Notes: a model not told the origin generated them from the letters alone. 58,659 bases of DNA from Thermosediminibacteraceae bacterium (GCA_021890755.1 JAKKUQ010000008.1:1-58659); one strand, 5' to 3'. Numbered from the stretch's first letter, positions 44,485-53,457 are shown. Numbers and translations: made by a program.

Positions 44485-44940
44485 TTGCTGGAGGCGTTAA
44501 AAGAAGCAGCAGTGGGCTCTGTAATGTCAGTAAAACAGATCGCTATTATTGTCATACCGATCATGGTGGCCATGGAATTCCTGAAAGACATGGGGATATT
44601 AGACCGCATCGCCGACTTATTATCTCCTCTGGTGCGAGTTTTAGGCATGCGAAAGGAATCGGCGTTTGCCCTGGTAATAGGAATAATAATAGGACTTTCT
44701 TACGGTGCGGGGGTAATATTACGGGAAGCTAAGGAGAACCAGCTATCTAAAAAAGACCTTTACCTAATCACATATTTTCTCGTAGCAGCTCACGCAGTTT
44801 TTGAAGATACTGCGATTTTTGCTGCTCTTGGCGTTAGCGCCGCACTTCTTCTTTCAACACGCCTTTTGGTTGCAGCAATGTTTACCTTTCTTGCATCCAA
44901 GCTGATTAAAGAGGAAATTGAAAAAGAGGTGAATTTATGA
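44485..44940 (+). CDS. Gate-domain (nucleoside recognition) membrane protein 2
   Basis: A 151-residue partner of the preceding protein, TTG start after AAAGGAGGAG. The Gate core reads SAFALVIGIIIGLSYGAGVI with LVAAHAVFEDTAIFAALG in place of the CHSLPVE motif of its neighbour. Together the two probably make one membrane complex. The end overlaps the start of the MazG-like gene by 4 bases (ATGA), so a link with nucleotide metabolism is plausible. Confidence 0.82.
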   Translation: MLEALKEAAVGSVMSVKQIAIIVIPIMVAMEFLKDMGILDRIADLLSPLVRVLGMRKESAFALVIGIIIGLSYGAGVILREAKENQLSKKDLYLITYFLVAAHAVFEDTAIFAALGVSAALLLSTRLLVAAMFTFLASKLIKEEIEKEVNL

Positions 44941-45263
44941 GCTCTCAAAAACAAAACGATTTTAAAGTAATAAGCCTGCCAAAACTAAATGGACTTACCC
45001 CGACGCTGGAATCTACAGCGTTAAAGCTCATGGAAGAAGCGGGAGAACTTGCTCAGGCAATTGGGAAATTCCGCGCACAAAGCGGCGAGAACATCAAGAT
45101 GGACGAAAAAGAGGTAGTGGACAGAATGGCAAGGGAGCTTCTGGACGTGGCCCAGGTCGCAGTTTCCATGATGTTCGTGCTGGAGGAAAATTACAACATA
45201 GACCTGGAGGAAAAGATTAAACAGCATATTGAAAAGCTGAAAAGCAAGGGGTACTTGAAGTGA
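44937..45263 (+). CDS. MazG-like nucleotide pyrophosphohydrolase
   Basis: A 108-residue all-alpha NTP pyrophosphatase. The metal-binding motif is EEAGELAQAIGKF (ExxE) with a second acidic pair in ELLDVAQ (ExxD). Such enzymes remove non-standard or excess (d)NTPs. Coupling to the Gate-domain genes suggests that the operon handles nucleosides or nucleotides. It converges with rho, leaving a gap of only 4 bases. Confidence 0.82.
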   Translation: MSSQKQNDFKVISLPKLNGLTPTLESTALKLMEEAGELAQAIGKFRAQSGENIKMDEKEVVDRMARELLDVAQVAVSMMFVLEENYNIDLEEKIKQHIEKLKSKGYLK

Positions 45264-45267
45264 TTCG

Positions 45268-46533
45268 CTAGGTGAGCTGCAGTTCATTGATCATGGGAGC
45301 CAGATTTTCGAGGAATTCCCTATTAGTCCGGGTCCTTTTCAGCCTGCTTATAAGGGTGCTGGCAGCTTCGACAGTATCCAGTGAAGCAAGAGCTTTTCTT
45401 AACACCCAAACGGCTTCCAGCTCTTCCTTTGAGAGCAAAAGTTCCTCACGTCGCGTGCCTGACCTTTTAATATCTATAGCCGGATAAATCCTACGTTCGG
45501 CCAATTTTCTGTCCAGGTGGATTTCCATGTTACCTGTACCTTTGAATTCTTCGTAGATCACATCGTCCATGCGGCTTCCCGTTTCCACAAGGGCGGTGGC
45601 AATAATGGTGAGGCTACCGCCTTCTTCTATGTTGCGAGCTGCGCCAAAAAACCTCTTGGGTTTATGTAGAGCACTTGGATCCAGCCCACCCGAAAGCGTC
45701 CTGCCGGTCGGTGGCACCACCAGGTTGTTGGCCCTGGCAAGGCGCGTGATACTGTCCAGTAAAATTACCACGTCTTTCTTGCTCTCCACAAGCCTCTGGG
45801 CACGCTCAAGGACCATGTCCGCAACCCTCAAGTGATTTTCCGGCGGCTCGTCAAAAGTAGAGCTCACCACTTCGCCGTTAACTGACCGCCTCATATCGGT
45901 AACTTCTTCGGGTCTTTCGTCTATCAGAAGTACTATAAGCTCAAGGTCCGGATGGTTTTTCGAAAGAGCATTAGCAATTTTTTTCAGCATCATGGTCTTG
46001 CCGGCTTTAGGAGGGGAAACTATAAGAGCTCTCTGCCCCTTTCCGATGGGTGAAATTAAATCAATTATCCTGGTTGAAAGGTCTTCGGGATCATGCTCTA
46101 GGGTGAGCCTTGGCTGGGGAAAAATTGGGGTTAGCGAGTCGAAATGAAACCTGTTTACGGCGTGTTCCGGATCAAGGCCGTTCACCTCGTGGACCTGCAG
46201 CAACGCTCTGTATTTTTCGCCTTCCTTCGGCGGTCTTATTCTTCCTTTAATCAGGTCTCCCGTGCGCAGGTGAAATCGGCGGATTTGAGAGGGCGAGACA
46301 TAGATATCTTCATCAGAGGGGAGATAATTTTCTATTCTCAAAAATCCGTAACCATCTGGCAGCACCTCAAGAACTCCTTCAGCTATACTCTCTCCCGATT
46401 CGGCTGCCATGGCTTCTATGATTTTAATTATGAGCTCTTTCTTCCTGTATTTATAATAACCTGGTATCTTTTTTTCCCTGGCTATTTCGTGGAGCTGGGC
46501 GATAGTCTTTTTTTCCAGTTCTTGTGCCAGCAA
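45268..46533 (-). CDS. rho: Transcription termination factor Rho
   Basis: A 421-residue hexameric RNA helicase. The order is: N-terminal helix bundle ([21 protein letters not shown]), the cold-shock-like RNA-binding fold with [22 protein letters not shown] split over about 58-80, then the RecA-type ATPase with Walker [12 protein letters not shown], Walker [15 protein letters not shown] and the Q/R-loop region. All catalytic parts are present. It is shorter than E. coli-type long forms because it lacks insertions. The leader carries a hairpin that may attenuate its own transcription. Confidence 0.96.
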   Translation of the reverse strand: MLAQELEKKTIAQLHEIAREKKIPGYYKYRKKELIIKIIEAMAAESGESIAEGVLEVLPDGYGFLRIENYLPSDEDIYVSPSQIRRFHLRTGDLIKGRIRPPKEGEKYRALLQVHEVNGLDPEHAVNRFHFDSLTPIFPQPRLTLEHDPEDLSTRIIDLISPIGKGQRALIVSPPKAGKTMMLKKIANALSKNHPDLELIVLLIDERPEEVTDMRRSVNGEVVSSTFDEPPENHLRVADMVLERAQRLVESKKDVVILLDSITRLARANNLVVPPTGRTLSGGLDPSALHKPKRFFGAARNIEEGGSLTIIATALVETGSRMDDVIYEEFKGTGNMEIHLDRKLAERRIYPAIDIKRSGTRREELLLSKEELEAVWVLRKALASLDTVEAASTLISRLKRTRTNREFLENLAPMINELQLT

Positions 46534-46545
46534 CTTGTCACCCCC

Positions 46546-46610
46546 AAATAAAAAAAATCACCGCACAGAATATAAAGAAAAAATAAGGCCTCGGTAACAA
46601 TTATGTGCGG
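46546..46610 (-). promoter_or_regulatory. Terminator-like hairpin in the rho leader
   Basis: On the minus strand CCGCACA (46610-46604) can pair with TGTGCGG (46567-46561), and TGATTTTTTTTATTT follows, ending 13 bases before the start codon. The 36-base loop has no strong internal stem. This has the form of a weak intrinsic attenuator upstream of rho. Confidence 0.5.
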
Positions 46611-46655
46611 AGAATGCAAAATTATACAATCGGAATTATTATAGCACAGATCAAA

Positions 46656-47636
46656 TCAGACATCAACTGGAGTACCCTGTATGGGAAATTCTAAAAAAAA
46701 TGCGGTACCCTTTCCTTCCGCAGAACTAAAATAGATTTTTCCGTTGTGGTCTTCGATAATCTTTTTTGACAGGAAAAGGCCAAGCCCCGTTCCATTTTTT
46801 TTGGTGGTGAAAAAAGGAGAGAAAATCTTTTTTTCCGCGTCAGGACTTATTCCCTTTCCATTATCCCTTACTTCAATGATAACTTTTTCTTCCGTTTTTG
46901 AAACCACTATATCTAAACTTCCGCCTTCCTCCATGGCTTCCAGGGCGTTCTGGATTAAGTTTATGAAAACCTGCTCCAGCTGCTCCCAGTTGCCGCACAC
47001 AGAAACGGATTCATCTTGGGCCTGCAGCCTGAATTTGACTTTTTTCTTTTCAAAGCTGCTTTTATAAAGCTCGGCAACTTCCCTTATAAGCTCGCACACT
47101 GCTACCTGCTCTTTGGAATCAGGTCGTGTTCTGGCCAGCATTAAAAAATCTCTGACCAAGCCTTCTAGCCTGTCTATTTCAGAAATCATTATCCTCACGT
47201 ATTCTTTTCTCTTATCGTCCTCTGCGAATGTATTATCTATTATTTGTAAGAAACCCCTAATGGAAAATAACGGGTTCTTTATCTCGTGAACCGCGCTAGC
47301 TGCCAGTTCTCCAATCACCGCCAGATTCTCTTCTAACGAAGACTTTCTGTTGGAGGGGTCTTTTTGTACCTTCTCACTTTTGCCTTTATCCTCACAATAG
47401 ATAATGATTCCAGCTATACCATCCTTATTTGTGACTATGGTGGTATTTATCGTAAAAGTGTAACCGGCGGAATTTTCCTTTTCTGCTTCGTTTTCCACCA
47501 CTACAATGTGACTGCCTTCTTTAACGAAAACTGCAGGGTCATCTAATATCTTGTAACTTCTTTGTGTAAAAAGATCCTCAAATACGGTAGGATCCTTGAT
47601 AATGGTAAAATTCGACTTAACTAAGTCATAATACAT
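46656..47636 (-). CDS. Soluble sensor histidine kinase
   Basis: A 326-residue kinase without membrane segments. A PAS-like sensor part (1 to about 90) is followed by the dimerisation helix with the H-box AASAVHEIKNPLFSIRGFLQ (about residue 115) and an ATPase domain with N-box QVFINLIQNALEAM, G1 VRDNGKGISPD and G2 GTGLGLFLSKKIIED. The NP after the phospho-His region is typical of sporulation-type kinases such as KinA/KinE. It follows the response regulator gene by 25 bases and should phosphorylate it; a role in sporulation entry is possible but not shown. Confidence 0.9.
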   Translation of the reverse strand: MYYDLVKSNFTIIKDPTVFEDLFTQRSYKILDDPAVFVKEGSHIVVVENEAEKENSAGYTFTINTTIVTNKDGIAGIIIYCEDKGKSEKVQKDPSNRKSSLEENLAVIGELAASAVHEIKNPLFSIRGFLQIIDNTFAEDDKRKEYVRIMISEIDRLEGLVRDFLMLARTRPDSKEQVAVCELIREVAELYKSSFEKKKVKFRLQAQDESVSVCGNWEQLEQVFINLIQNALEAMEEGGSLDIVVSKTEEKVIIEVRDNGKGISPDAEKKIFSPFFTTKKNGTGLGLFLSKKIIEDHNGKIYFSSAEGKGTAFFLEFPIQGTPVDV

Positions 47637-47661
47637 CTAAATTCTCCTCTCGATGCAAATC

Positions 47662-48030
47662 TCAAGATGCCAGAGCATGTTTTATCAAATTTTGAAGGCT
47701 TGATATATCAAAAGGTTTTACCAGGTAAGCATAAGCCCCTTCTTCCAAAGCCCTTTCTATATATTTTTTCTCGCTGTTGCCAGAGATCAATATACTTCGT
47801 ATATTTAAATTTATCTCTCTGAGCTTTGAAATCAGTGTCAAGCCATCCATACCAGGAATAGTCATATCTATAACCGCTATATCTGGCTTTTTTTCTTCAG
47901 CAACCAGCAGTGCTTCCGGTCCAGACGATGCCCCATAAACTTCGTACCCCTCTCCCTGGAGAGCCTCCAATAGCATCCTCCTTACCCATACTTGATCTTC
48001 TACAACGAGAATTTTATTTTTACGGTCCAT
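47662..48030 (-). CDS. Single-domain response regulator (CheY/Spo0F-like)
   Basis: A 122-residue receiver domain without an output domain. The phospho-acceptor Asp is in DIAVIDMTIPGMDG (about residue 54), with the acidic pair in VVEDQ and the conserved Lys in AYLVKPFDI. The ATG at 48030 follows GGGGGGAC. A stand-alone receiver next to a soluble histidine kinase is the Spo0F/phosphorelay arrangement, though a CheY-like role cannot be excluded. The gap from 48064 to 48293 contains no gene I can support. Confidence 0.9.
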   Translation of the reverse strand: MDRKNKILVVEDQVWVRRMLLEALQGEGYEVYGASSGPEALLVAEEKKPDIAVIDMTIPGMDGLTLISKLREINLNIRSILISGNSEKKYIERALEEGAYAYLVKPFDISSLQNLIKHALAS

Positions 48031-48293
48031 AAAGTCCCCCCCATTTCTAACTGGCCGGATCAAAAGAAATATGTTAATTTTTTCACATTTATCTAGGCTT
48101 TTCGATTGTTATCCTAGCATTATTTTCTTTTATCTTTTAAAATTGCCTACATTATTGCCCTTTTCCGGCAGCAACTACTCCCATGGCCACGGTGGAATAA
48201 AATGGGCCCTGGGAAAATCGGAGGGGTATTTTTTCTCATTTTTTTCCTGTTGCTATATATTCTACAAAAACGCAGTTATTCCTTCTTTTAAAA

Positions 48294-48322
48294 GGAAAAA
48301 GGGCGACAGAACATCGCCCCTC
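48294..48322 (-). terminator. Terminator of the SLH gene
   Basis: GGGCGA CAGAACA TCGCCC; on the minus strand the stem is followed by TTTTTCC. It lies 20 bases after the stop at 48340. Confidence 0.8.
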
Positions 48323-48339
48323 TTCCGTTTACCCCATTT

Positions 48340-49695
48340 TTATTTATTGCCGACCTTTTCTATTACTTTTATGCTAATCGCCGAATCTTTTCGGGCCGTA
48401 AGTTCAACATAGGCTCCTTCTTTTAGATCTGCAAGCCTTATTTGTTTCCCATCCATCTCTATCCAGGTTTCGCTGGTTACATTAAAGGTTAAGGTATTCT
48501 TTTCGGTAACCTCAAACCATTTGTCAACTTCCAAAAGCAGCCCTCTCATATATATAGAGGCCTCATCTTTCACTTCGCCCATAACTACAATTTTTTTGCC
48601 TACATAATCCTCCAATCCGTCGGTGTCCCCCACCAAGACAAACCGATCGTATTCAGTCTCTAGTTCAAAGTGCCGCCCCTCTATATCGCCCTCCTCTAAT
48701 ATGCCAACGTAACCTTTCTCTTGCCCACTATACGTGAACAAAGTTACGGTTTGCTTTTCTTCGTTTACATAAACAACTATGCCTTTCGCCTTTGTAGTAA
48801 CTTCTTTGCCTACCACCTGGATGAAAACAACCTTTCCCTCGTCATTGAATATTAGTTTTACCTCATCGCCGGGTGTGATTTGATCAATATCGCTGTAATT
48901 CTTGTCGATATATACCGGAACGCCTTCCTCTAACTTGTAAGTGTTCACTTTGCCATTTTCTTTAACGGTAATGCTCATATTCTCTTCGTCGACCGAAACA
49001 ACCACACAGAGGGTTTCTTTATCTTCTCCTTGGAGTTCGTCCAGCTGGCATATTATTTTTGCCATTTCGGCTCTATTAATCGGCGCGTTTGGCTGGAACG
49101 TATTGTTCGGATAACCCTTCATCAATCCCATTTCTACCATTACGTAAACATACCCCACCGCATCCTTAGGTATCGCTTTGGCATCTTTAAACGGGAGCTT
49201 TTCATTCATATGCTTCAGTGCCTCTTCTTCTTTACCTATGGCCCGGACAATATATCTTGCAACTTCGTATCTTTTAGCAGGCTCATTGGGTTTGAAGTTC
49301 CAAAGTTCTTCCGGTTTAACAATGCCCTTTTCCACTGCCTTTGCTATATAGTAGTAGCCTTGATCCCACACTTTAAACCTGTTCTCTAAATTTTTAGGCA
49401 CTTCTTTTCCCCAGTCGATTTCGTCTTCCCATCCCATGATTCTCAGAGCCATTATTATGGCCTCAAGATGGGAAACCGGATTGCCCGGCTTGAACCATCC
49501 TCCCGGGTAACCCACAATGATGCGTTTGGCAAACATTTTCTCAATGAAAAACCGGGCCCAAAAATCTTTTCCCACATCCTTGAACCAGCTTTTGACTTCA
49601 TGTTTAAAATCGTTCTTTTGTTTGGCTTCCGCCACCGGAGCCGCCAATGAAATCACCAGCAATATCGCAAGCAGCCCAGCAATGAATTTTTTCAC
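48340..49695 (-). CDS. S-layer homology (SLH) domain surface protein
   Basis: A 451-residue exported protein, GTG start, with a signal peptide (about 1-24) and three SLH repeats (about 30-80, 95-150, 160-215) that bind pyruvylated cell-wall polymers. The best repeat reads GYPNNTFQPNAPINRAEMAK. The C-terminal half (220-451) is rich in beta strands with two or more OB-like or SH3-like units (for example VVVSVDEENMSITVKENGK and GIVVYVNEEKQTVTLFTYSG); no catalytic motif is visible. It probably forms part of the cell envelope. The 5' end has an unusual inverted repeat covering the ribosome site. Confidence 0.9.
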   Translation of the reverse strand: MKKFIAGLLAILLVISLAAPVAEAKQKNDFKHEVKSWFKDVGKDFWARFFIEKMFAKRIIVGYPGGWFKPGNPVSHLEAIIMALRIMGWEDEIDWGKEVPKNLENRFKVWDQGYYYIAKAVEKGIVKPEELWNFKPNEPAKRYEVARYIVRAIGKEEEALKHMNEKLPFKDAKAIPKDAVGYVYVMVEMGLMKGYPNNTFQPNAPINRAEMAKIICQLDELQGEDKETLCVVVSVDEENMSITVKENGKVNTYKLEEGVPVYIDKNYSDIDQITPGDEVKLIFNDEGKVVFIQVVGKEVTTKAKGIVVYVNEEKQTVTLFTYSGQEKGYVGILEEGDIEGRHFELETEYDRFVLVGDTDGLEDYVGKKIVVMGEVKDEASIYMRGLLLEVDKWFEVTEKNTLTFNVTSETWIEMDGKQIRLADLKEGAYVELTARKDSAISIKVIEKVGNK

Positions 49696-49698
49696 ATT

Positions 49699-49759
49699 AC
49701 ATACCTCCTTCTTTGTTTTATCTTGTTTCCGCTATATAAATTCGAAGGAGGTATGTCAA
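49699..49759 (-). promoter_or_regulatory. Promoter and ribosome-site inverted repeat of the SLH gene
   Basis: ACATACCTCCTTC (49699-49711) and GAAGGAGGTATGT (49744-49756) are a perfect 13-base inverted repeat; the gene-proximal arm contains the Shine-Dalgarno sequence as read on the minus strand. A promoter-like TTGACA (49759-49754), 17-base spacer and TATAGC (49736-49731) overlap the upstream arm. If transcription starts there, the upstream arm is not in the mRNA; if it starts further up, the arm would mask the ribosome site. Confidence 0.55.
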
Positions 49760-49835
49760 ATTTAGGGTAAAATTAAATCTGTAATAATAATGTAACAATT
49801 TCTTAAAGTAACTGTAATAATAGTGGGACTTTTGC

Positions 49836-50579
49836 TTAAAAGAAACTCTTTAGAATCCTCTTCCAACTTTCGATAAATTTTTCTAGGTCCTTTGTGGCGG
49901 GATTTTCTACCAATTCCCGTGGTGTGCCCTCCTGGACCACCCTCCCTCCCATCAAGGCCGCAACCCGGTCAGCAAGCAGCATAACTTCCTTCAAGTCATG
50001 GGTTATGAAAAAGGTGGTTATGCCCGTCGTTTTCAGCACTTCAGCAAAATCGGATATTACGGACTCTCTTATAAATACATCAAGGTTTGAAAAAGGTTCA
50101 TCCAGAAATAGCACTTCCGGTTCCAATGCAAAAGCCCTGGCAAGGCTCACCCGTTGAGCTTCCCCGCCGGAAAGGGCCTTGGCCCACCTGTTTCTCAGTT
50201 CTTCAGCCTTAAACTTTTGGAGCCAGTATTCCGCCCTTTCTTTGGCCTCGCGGGCGTTTACCCCTCGGATTTTCAATCCCAAAGCCACGTTTTCTATAAC
50301 TGTAGCATCGAGAAACAGCGGCTCCTGAAAAACCACAGCCATCTTTCGCCGAAACCGTATCCTGTCCTTCGGCGCTACCTTTTCACCTTTGAAGTAAATT
50401 TCCCCCTGCCGGGGTTCCTGAAGCAGTGCCAGAACCCTAAGAAGCGTGCTCTTCCCTGCTCCGTTCGGACCTATCACAGCAAGAACCTCACCCATTTTTA
50501 ATTCAATCCGCTCTACCTCCAGCAACACCTTTTTTTTCATTTGAACATTAATGTTTTTCCCTTCAATTATTGTATTCAT
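49836..50579 (-). CDS. Tungstate/molybdate-type ABC transporter ATPase
   Basis: A 247-residue importer ATPase with Walker A GPNGAGKSTLLRVLALL, signature LSGGEAQRVSLARA, Walker B LFLDEPFSNLDVF and switch His in FFITHDLKEVM. The best matching family by eye is the TupC/WtpC-like group that pairs with a TupB permease, but phosphate or other oxyanion ATPases are close relatives. It overlaps the permease gene by 17 bases. A solute-binding gene (TupA) expected with the pair is not found on either side. Confidence 0.85.
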   Translation of the reverse strand: MNTIIEGKNINVQMKKKVLLEVERIELKMGEVLAVIGPNGAGKSTLLRVLALLQEPRQGEIYFKGEKVAPKDRIRFRRKMAVVFQEPLFLDATVIENVALGLKIRGVNAREAKERAEYWLQKFKAEELRNRWAKALSGGEAQRVSLARAFALEPEVLFLDEPFSNLDVFIRESVISDFAEVLKTTGITTFFITHDLKEVMLLADRVAALMGGRVVQEGTPRELVENPATKDLEKFIESWKRILKSFF

Positions 50580-51282
50580 CTTTATGCCTCCGCTGCTGAA
50601 AATAAGTTAGGGCCAGCGAGCCCAGGTAAGCCATAAGCAGTAAAATAAAGCTGAGAGCCAGGGCGTCTTCAAAATTGCCCTTGCTGGTCTCCAGAACTAT
50701 GGCAGTGGTCAGCACCCTAGTATAACCTTCTATGTTTCCGCCCACCATCATCGAAGCACCTACTTCTGAGATGATGGCCCCGAATCCTGCTATTACTGCT
50801 GCCATAAGCGAATACCTCGCTTCCCTTACCAATAGAAAAAGCATCTGAAAGGGCGTGGCACCCAGCGCCATTATCTGCCACCTTAGCTTCCTATCCACCT
50901 GCTGTAAAGCGGCAGTGGCCAGGGCGAGAATCACCGGAGATGCTATTAAAGTCTGTGCGACAACAATTGCCGTTGGCGTATATATGAGGCGCAGCCTACC
51001 TAAGGGGCCACTCCTCCAAAGCATCAAGCACACCCAAAGCCCAACCACAGTAGGAGGAAGGCCCATCCCAAGATTGGCAAGGCTTATGACCAATTTTTTT
51101 CCGGGAAAATCCTTGAAGGCTATAAAAAATGCCGCCGGCAGCGAAAGGGTTACGCTGACAATTAATGCCGTTCCCGTCACCTTTAAAGTGACAAGAGCTA
51201 TCCGGTAAATATCTGGATCCATTGTAACAAGCATTATTAACGCTTTTTTTACACCTTCTATTACCGCGTCCACGCCATACAC
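50563..51282 (-). CDS. TupB-like tungstate ABC transporter permease
   Basis: A 239-residue inner-membrane subunit with about six helices. The cytoplasmic coupling loop carries the EAA-like stretch MALGATPFQMLFLLVREARY, and the first periplasm-facing region ALVTLKVTGTALIVSVTLSL is typical of TupB. The segment EVGASMMVGGNIEGYTRVLTTAI is a strong family hallmark as I recall it. It is the first gene of its unit; a palindrome-containing region lies upstream. Confidence 0.82.
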   Translation of the reverse strand: MYGVDAVIEGVKKALIMLVTMDPDIYRIALVTLKVTGTALIVSVTLSLPAAFFIAFKDFPGKKLVISLANLGMGLPPTVVGLWVCLMLWRSGPLGRLRLIYTPTAIVVAQTLIASPVILALATAALQQVDRKLRWQIMALGATPFQMLFLLVREARYSLMAAVIAGFGAIISEVGASMMVGGNIEGYTRVLTTAIVLETSKGNFEDALALSFILLLMAYLGSLALTYFQQRRHKDEYNN

Positions 51283-51296
51283 CTCTTCCTTTTTTA

Positions 51297-51510
51297 GCCG
51301 TTATGCTTTATCGTGCATAAAGCTTTTTATACTAAGATTCTATAAAAAATTTTTATATCCTTTTTTAATCCAAGAAAATGGAAGAAAACGGGTGAAATTT
51401 ACAGATGCGCTAGTCTAATAAAGCATTTACCGCCAAATACGGCATAATATTATAACTGCCACCGCGTTTTTTGTTCTGCGATTAACTTCCTTTTATGCTT
51501 TATAAAGTAT
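51297..51510. promoter_or_regulatory. Repeated motif in the divergent tup/GT2 intergenic region
   Basis: TTATGCTTTAT occurs at 51301-51311 and again at 51493-51503. The first copy is part of TTATGC-8-GCATAA, an inverted repeat in the permease leader; the second is part of TATGCTTTATAAAGTATA next to a TATAAT-like -10 of the GT2 gene. This could be a shared operator. Nothing else is seen between them. Confidence 0.4.
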
Positions 51511-51568
51511 ATAATGTAATTTGGTACGTTTTTTCGCAACGGAGTCGAATATAACAGGGGGAGATAAA

Positions 51569-52984
51569 ATGGGACTCCCAGAAAAGATATACTTATTCAC
51601 GGTAGGGCTATACATATTTTTCTTTTTACTTTTCCTTCGTTACTTCCTGTGGGCGCACTATGCAAAAAAGCATTATTGGCGTCATAAAAGAGCCATAACG
51701 CTCTTCGAATTAATGAACCTGGCCCGTGAAAAGAAAAAAAATCTTCCAATGTTCTCTATCCTTGTGCCCGCACGGGAAGAAGCAGAAGTAATCGGGGCGA
51801 CTATTGAACATCTTGCGAGATTAAACTACCCCCCTCACCTTTTAGAGATAATTATTATAACCGATGAAAAAGAGCTCCAAAAAGGCGGTGCTGTCACTAC
51901 CCAGCAAGTAGTTGAAGCAAAAATTCGGGAACTCAGGAAAAGAAAAAACACTCCCAATCTAAAGCACGTGATAGTACCCTACGATTTTGATGGCTATTTC
52001 GGCGGCACCTGCACGGGAAGAGCCGTCCCCTCCACAAAAGGAAGAGCGTTAAACTACGGGCTTTCCTTTATTGATAAAAACTCAGACATCTGCGGATTTT
52101 ACGATGCGGAAAGCCACCCCGAACGAGATGTGCTGCTTTATATCGCTTACCGGTGGCTCGTTTCCGACAAAAAAAACCTCATATGGCAGGGCCCCGTATT
52201 TCAGGTGCGAAATTTCTTCTTCCTCAGCCCTATAACAAAGATAGCTTCTCTCTTCCAGGCTATAGCCCATGAATGGTATATGCCGGTGCTGCATATACAG
52301 CTCCCCTTTGTCGGCGGGACGAATCTTTTCATAGAGTCAAGGCTTATTCGAGAAATAGGAGGGTTTGATTACAACGCGCTTACGGAAGACCTCGAAATAG
52401 GCGTGAGGGCTTACCTGGAACGGGACGCCTGGCCTGAGTACTTTCCTTACGTAAGCACCGAACAGACACCTCCAACCTACCGCGGTTTCTTCCGCCAGCG
52501 CTTGAGGTGGGCGTCGGGCCACATACAGGTTATAGAGAAATTTAAAAATGCTGCTGGTTATGACCCTTTAAAAAAGAATCGAATTATAAGAACACTCATC
52601 ATTAAGGGTGAAGCAGAGTGGATTTTTTACCAACTTGCTGTGCTGGTGCCATTCGTAGTACTGTTGTTGAGTTTGAAGGGTTGGATAAAACCAGTTTTAC
52701 TCCCTGTATACCTAAATTACTTATTAAAATCCTTTGTGTTCATCTACATGGGGTTTTTATATTACCTCTACTTCCGTTACTTCAGATACATGCAAAGCAG
52801 GGGGATTTTCAGAAAGTTACTGGCAATTGTGGAACTTCTCGTACTGCCATTTGCCGGCTTCCTGCTACCGCTGCCCTATTCCTACGCCTTAATCCTCCGA
52901 GCTTTTAATCGCCAGCCCAAAACGTGGTGCAAAACTCCGCGGACCAGCGAAGTGGCGGATATCAGCGTCAATAACGCATTGTAG
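51569..52984 (+). CDS. Processive family 2 glycosyltransferase, membrane-bound
   Basis: A 471-residue membrane enzyme. One N-terminal helix (about 8-28) is followed by the GT-A fold with the acidic motifs FYDAESHPERD and ALTEDLEIGVR and the QRLRW (QxxRW) motif; four C-terminal helices (about 345-455) form a pore-like end. This is the layout of cellulose/hyaluronan/poly-GlcNAc synthases that polymerise and export polysaccharide. The product is unknown. The ATG at 51569 follows AGGGGGAG. Confidence 0.88.
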   Translation: MGLPEKIYLFTVGLYIFFFLLFLRYFLWAHYAKKHYWRHKRAITLFELMNLAREKKKNLPMFSILVPAREEAEVIGATIEHLARLNYPPHLLEIIIITDEKELQKGGAVTTQQVVEAKIRELRKRKNTPNLKHVIVPYDFDGYFGGTCTGRAVPSTKGRALNYGLSFIDKNSDICGFYDAESHPERDVLLYIAYRWLVSDKKNLIWQGPVFQVRNFFFLSPITKIASLFQAIAHEWYMPVLHIQLPFVGGTNLFIESRLIREIGGFDYNALTEDLEIGVRAYLERDAWPEYFPYVSTEQTPPTYRGFFRQRLRWASGHIQVIEKFKNAAGYDPLKKNRIIRTLIIKGEAEWIFYQLAVLVPFVVLLLSLKGWIKPVLLPVYLNYLLKSFVFIYMGFLYYLYFRYFRYMQSRGIFRKLLAIVELLVLPFAGFLLPLPYSYALILRAFNRQPKTWCKTPRTSEVADISVNNAL

Positions 52985-52987
52985 ATA

Positions 52988-53030
52988 ATACATAAACCCT
53001 CCGATAAATAGGAGGGTTTATATTTTTAAT
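52988..53030 (+). terminator. Terminator of the GT2 gene
   Basis: ATAAACCCTCC GATAAATA GGAGGGTTTAT is an 11-pair perfect stem followed by ATTTTTAAT. The next 90 bases hold no gene. Confidence 0.9.
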
Positions 53031-53120
53031 GATCACCATGGTCTTTTCATAAACTGGTTTTATGGTTTCCTGCATGCTTCGTCTGCTCTGATGACAAAAT
53101 TGCCTTTTAGCGAAAAAAGC

Positions 53121-53345
53121 CTATCGAATGGCTTTAAAATCGACCAGCTCGACATCTTGGGCCATGTGATCAGGCTTTACAGGCTGTTCTTTCATGAGGT
53201 CTGTAGATAAATATTTTTTATTGTCGTCAGGGAACACAGTAATAACAACTGCATCCTTGTTTTTGAGGATATCCTGTGCTTTTAAAGCACCCAGAAGGTT
53301 TGCGCCGGAAGAAATACTATTTTTATACTCATGCCCATATTTTTA
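53121..53345 (-). pseudogene. C-terminal fragment of a cysteine-synthase-family gene
   Basis: The minus-strand frame reads [18 protein letters not shown] and then [20 protein letters not shown], followed by a tail ending at the stop 53121-53123. This is the last part of an O-acetylserine sulfhydrylase/cystathionine-synthase-type PLP enzyme (GISSGAN and the [15 protein letters not shown] strand). The PLP lysine domain is missing; upstream sequence to 53450 is not coding. Confidence 0.75.
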
Positions 53346-53457
53346 TCACCCACTATAAATTATTTTTAGAATCTTGCTATTATTGGTTCTAATTCTACAC
53401 GCGCTTATGAAATCCTCTTACTTTTCCGGCTGCTTTGGCAAAAAGAGCAAATTAAAA

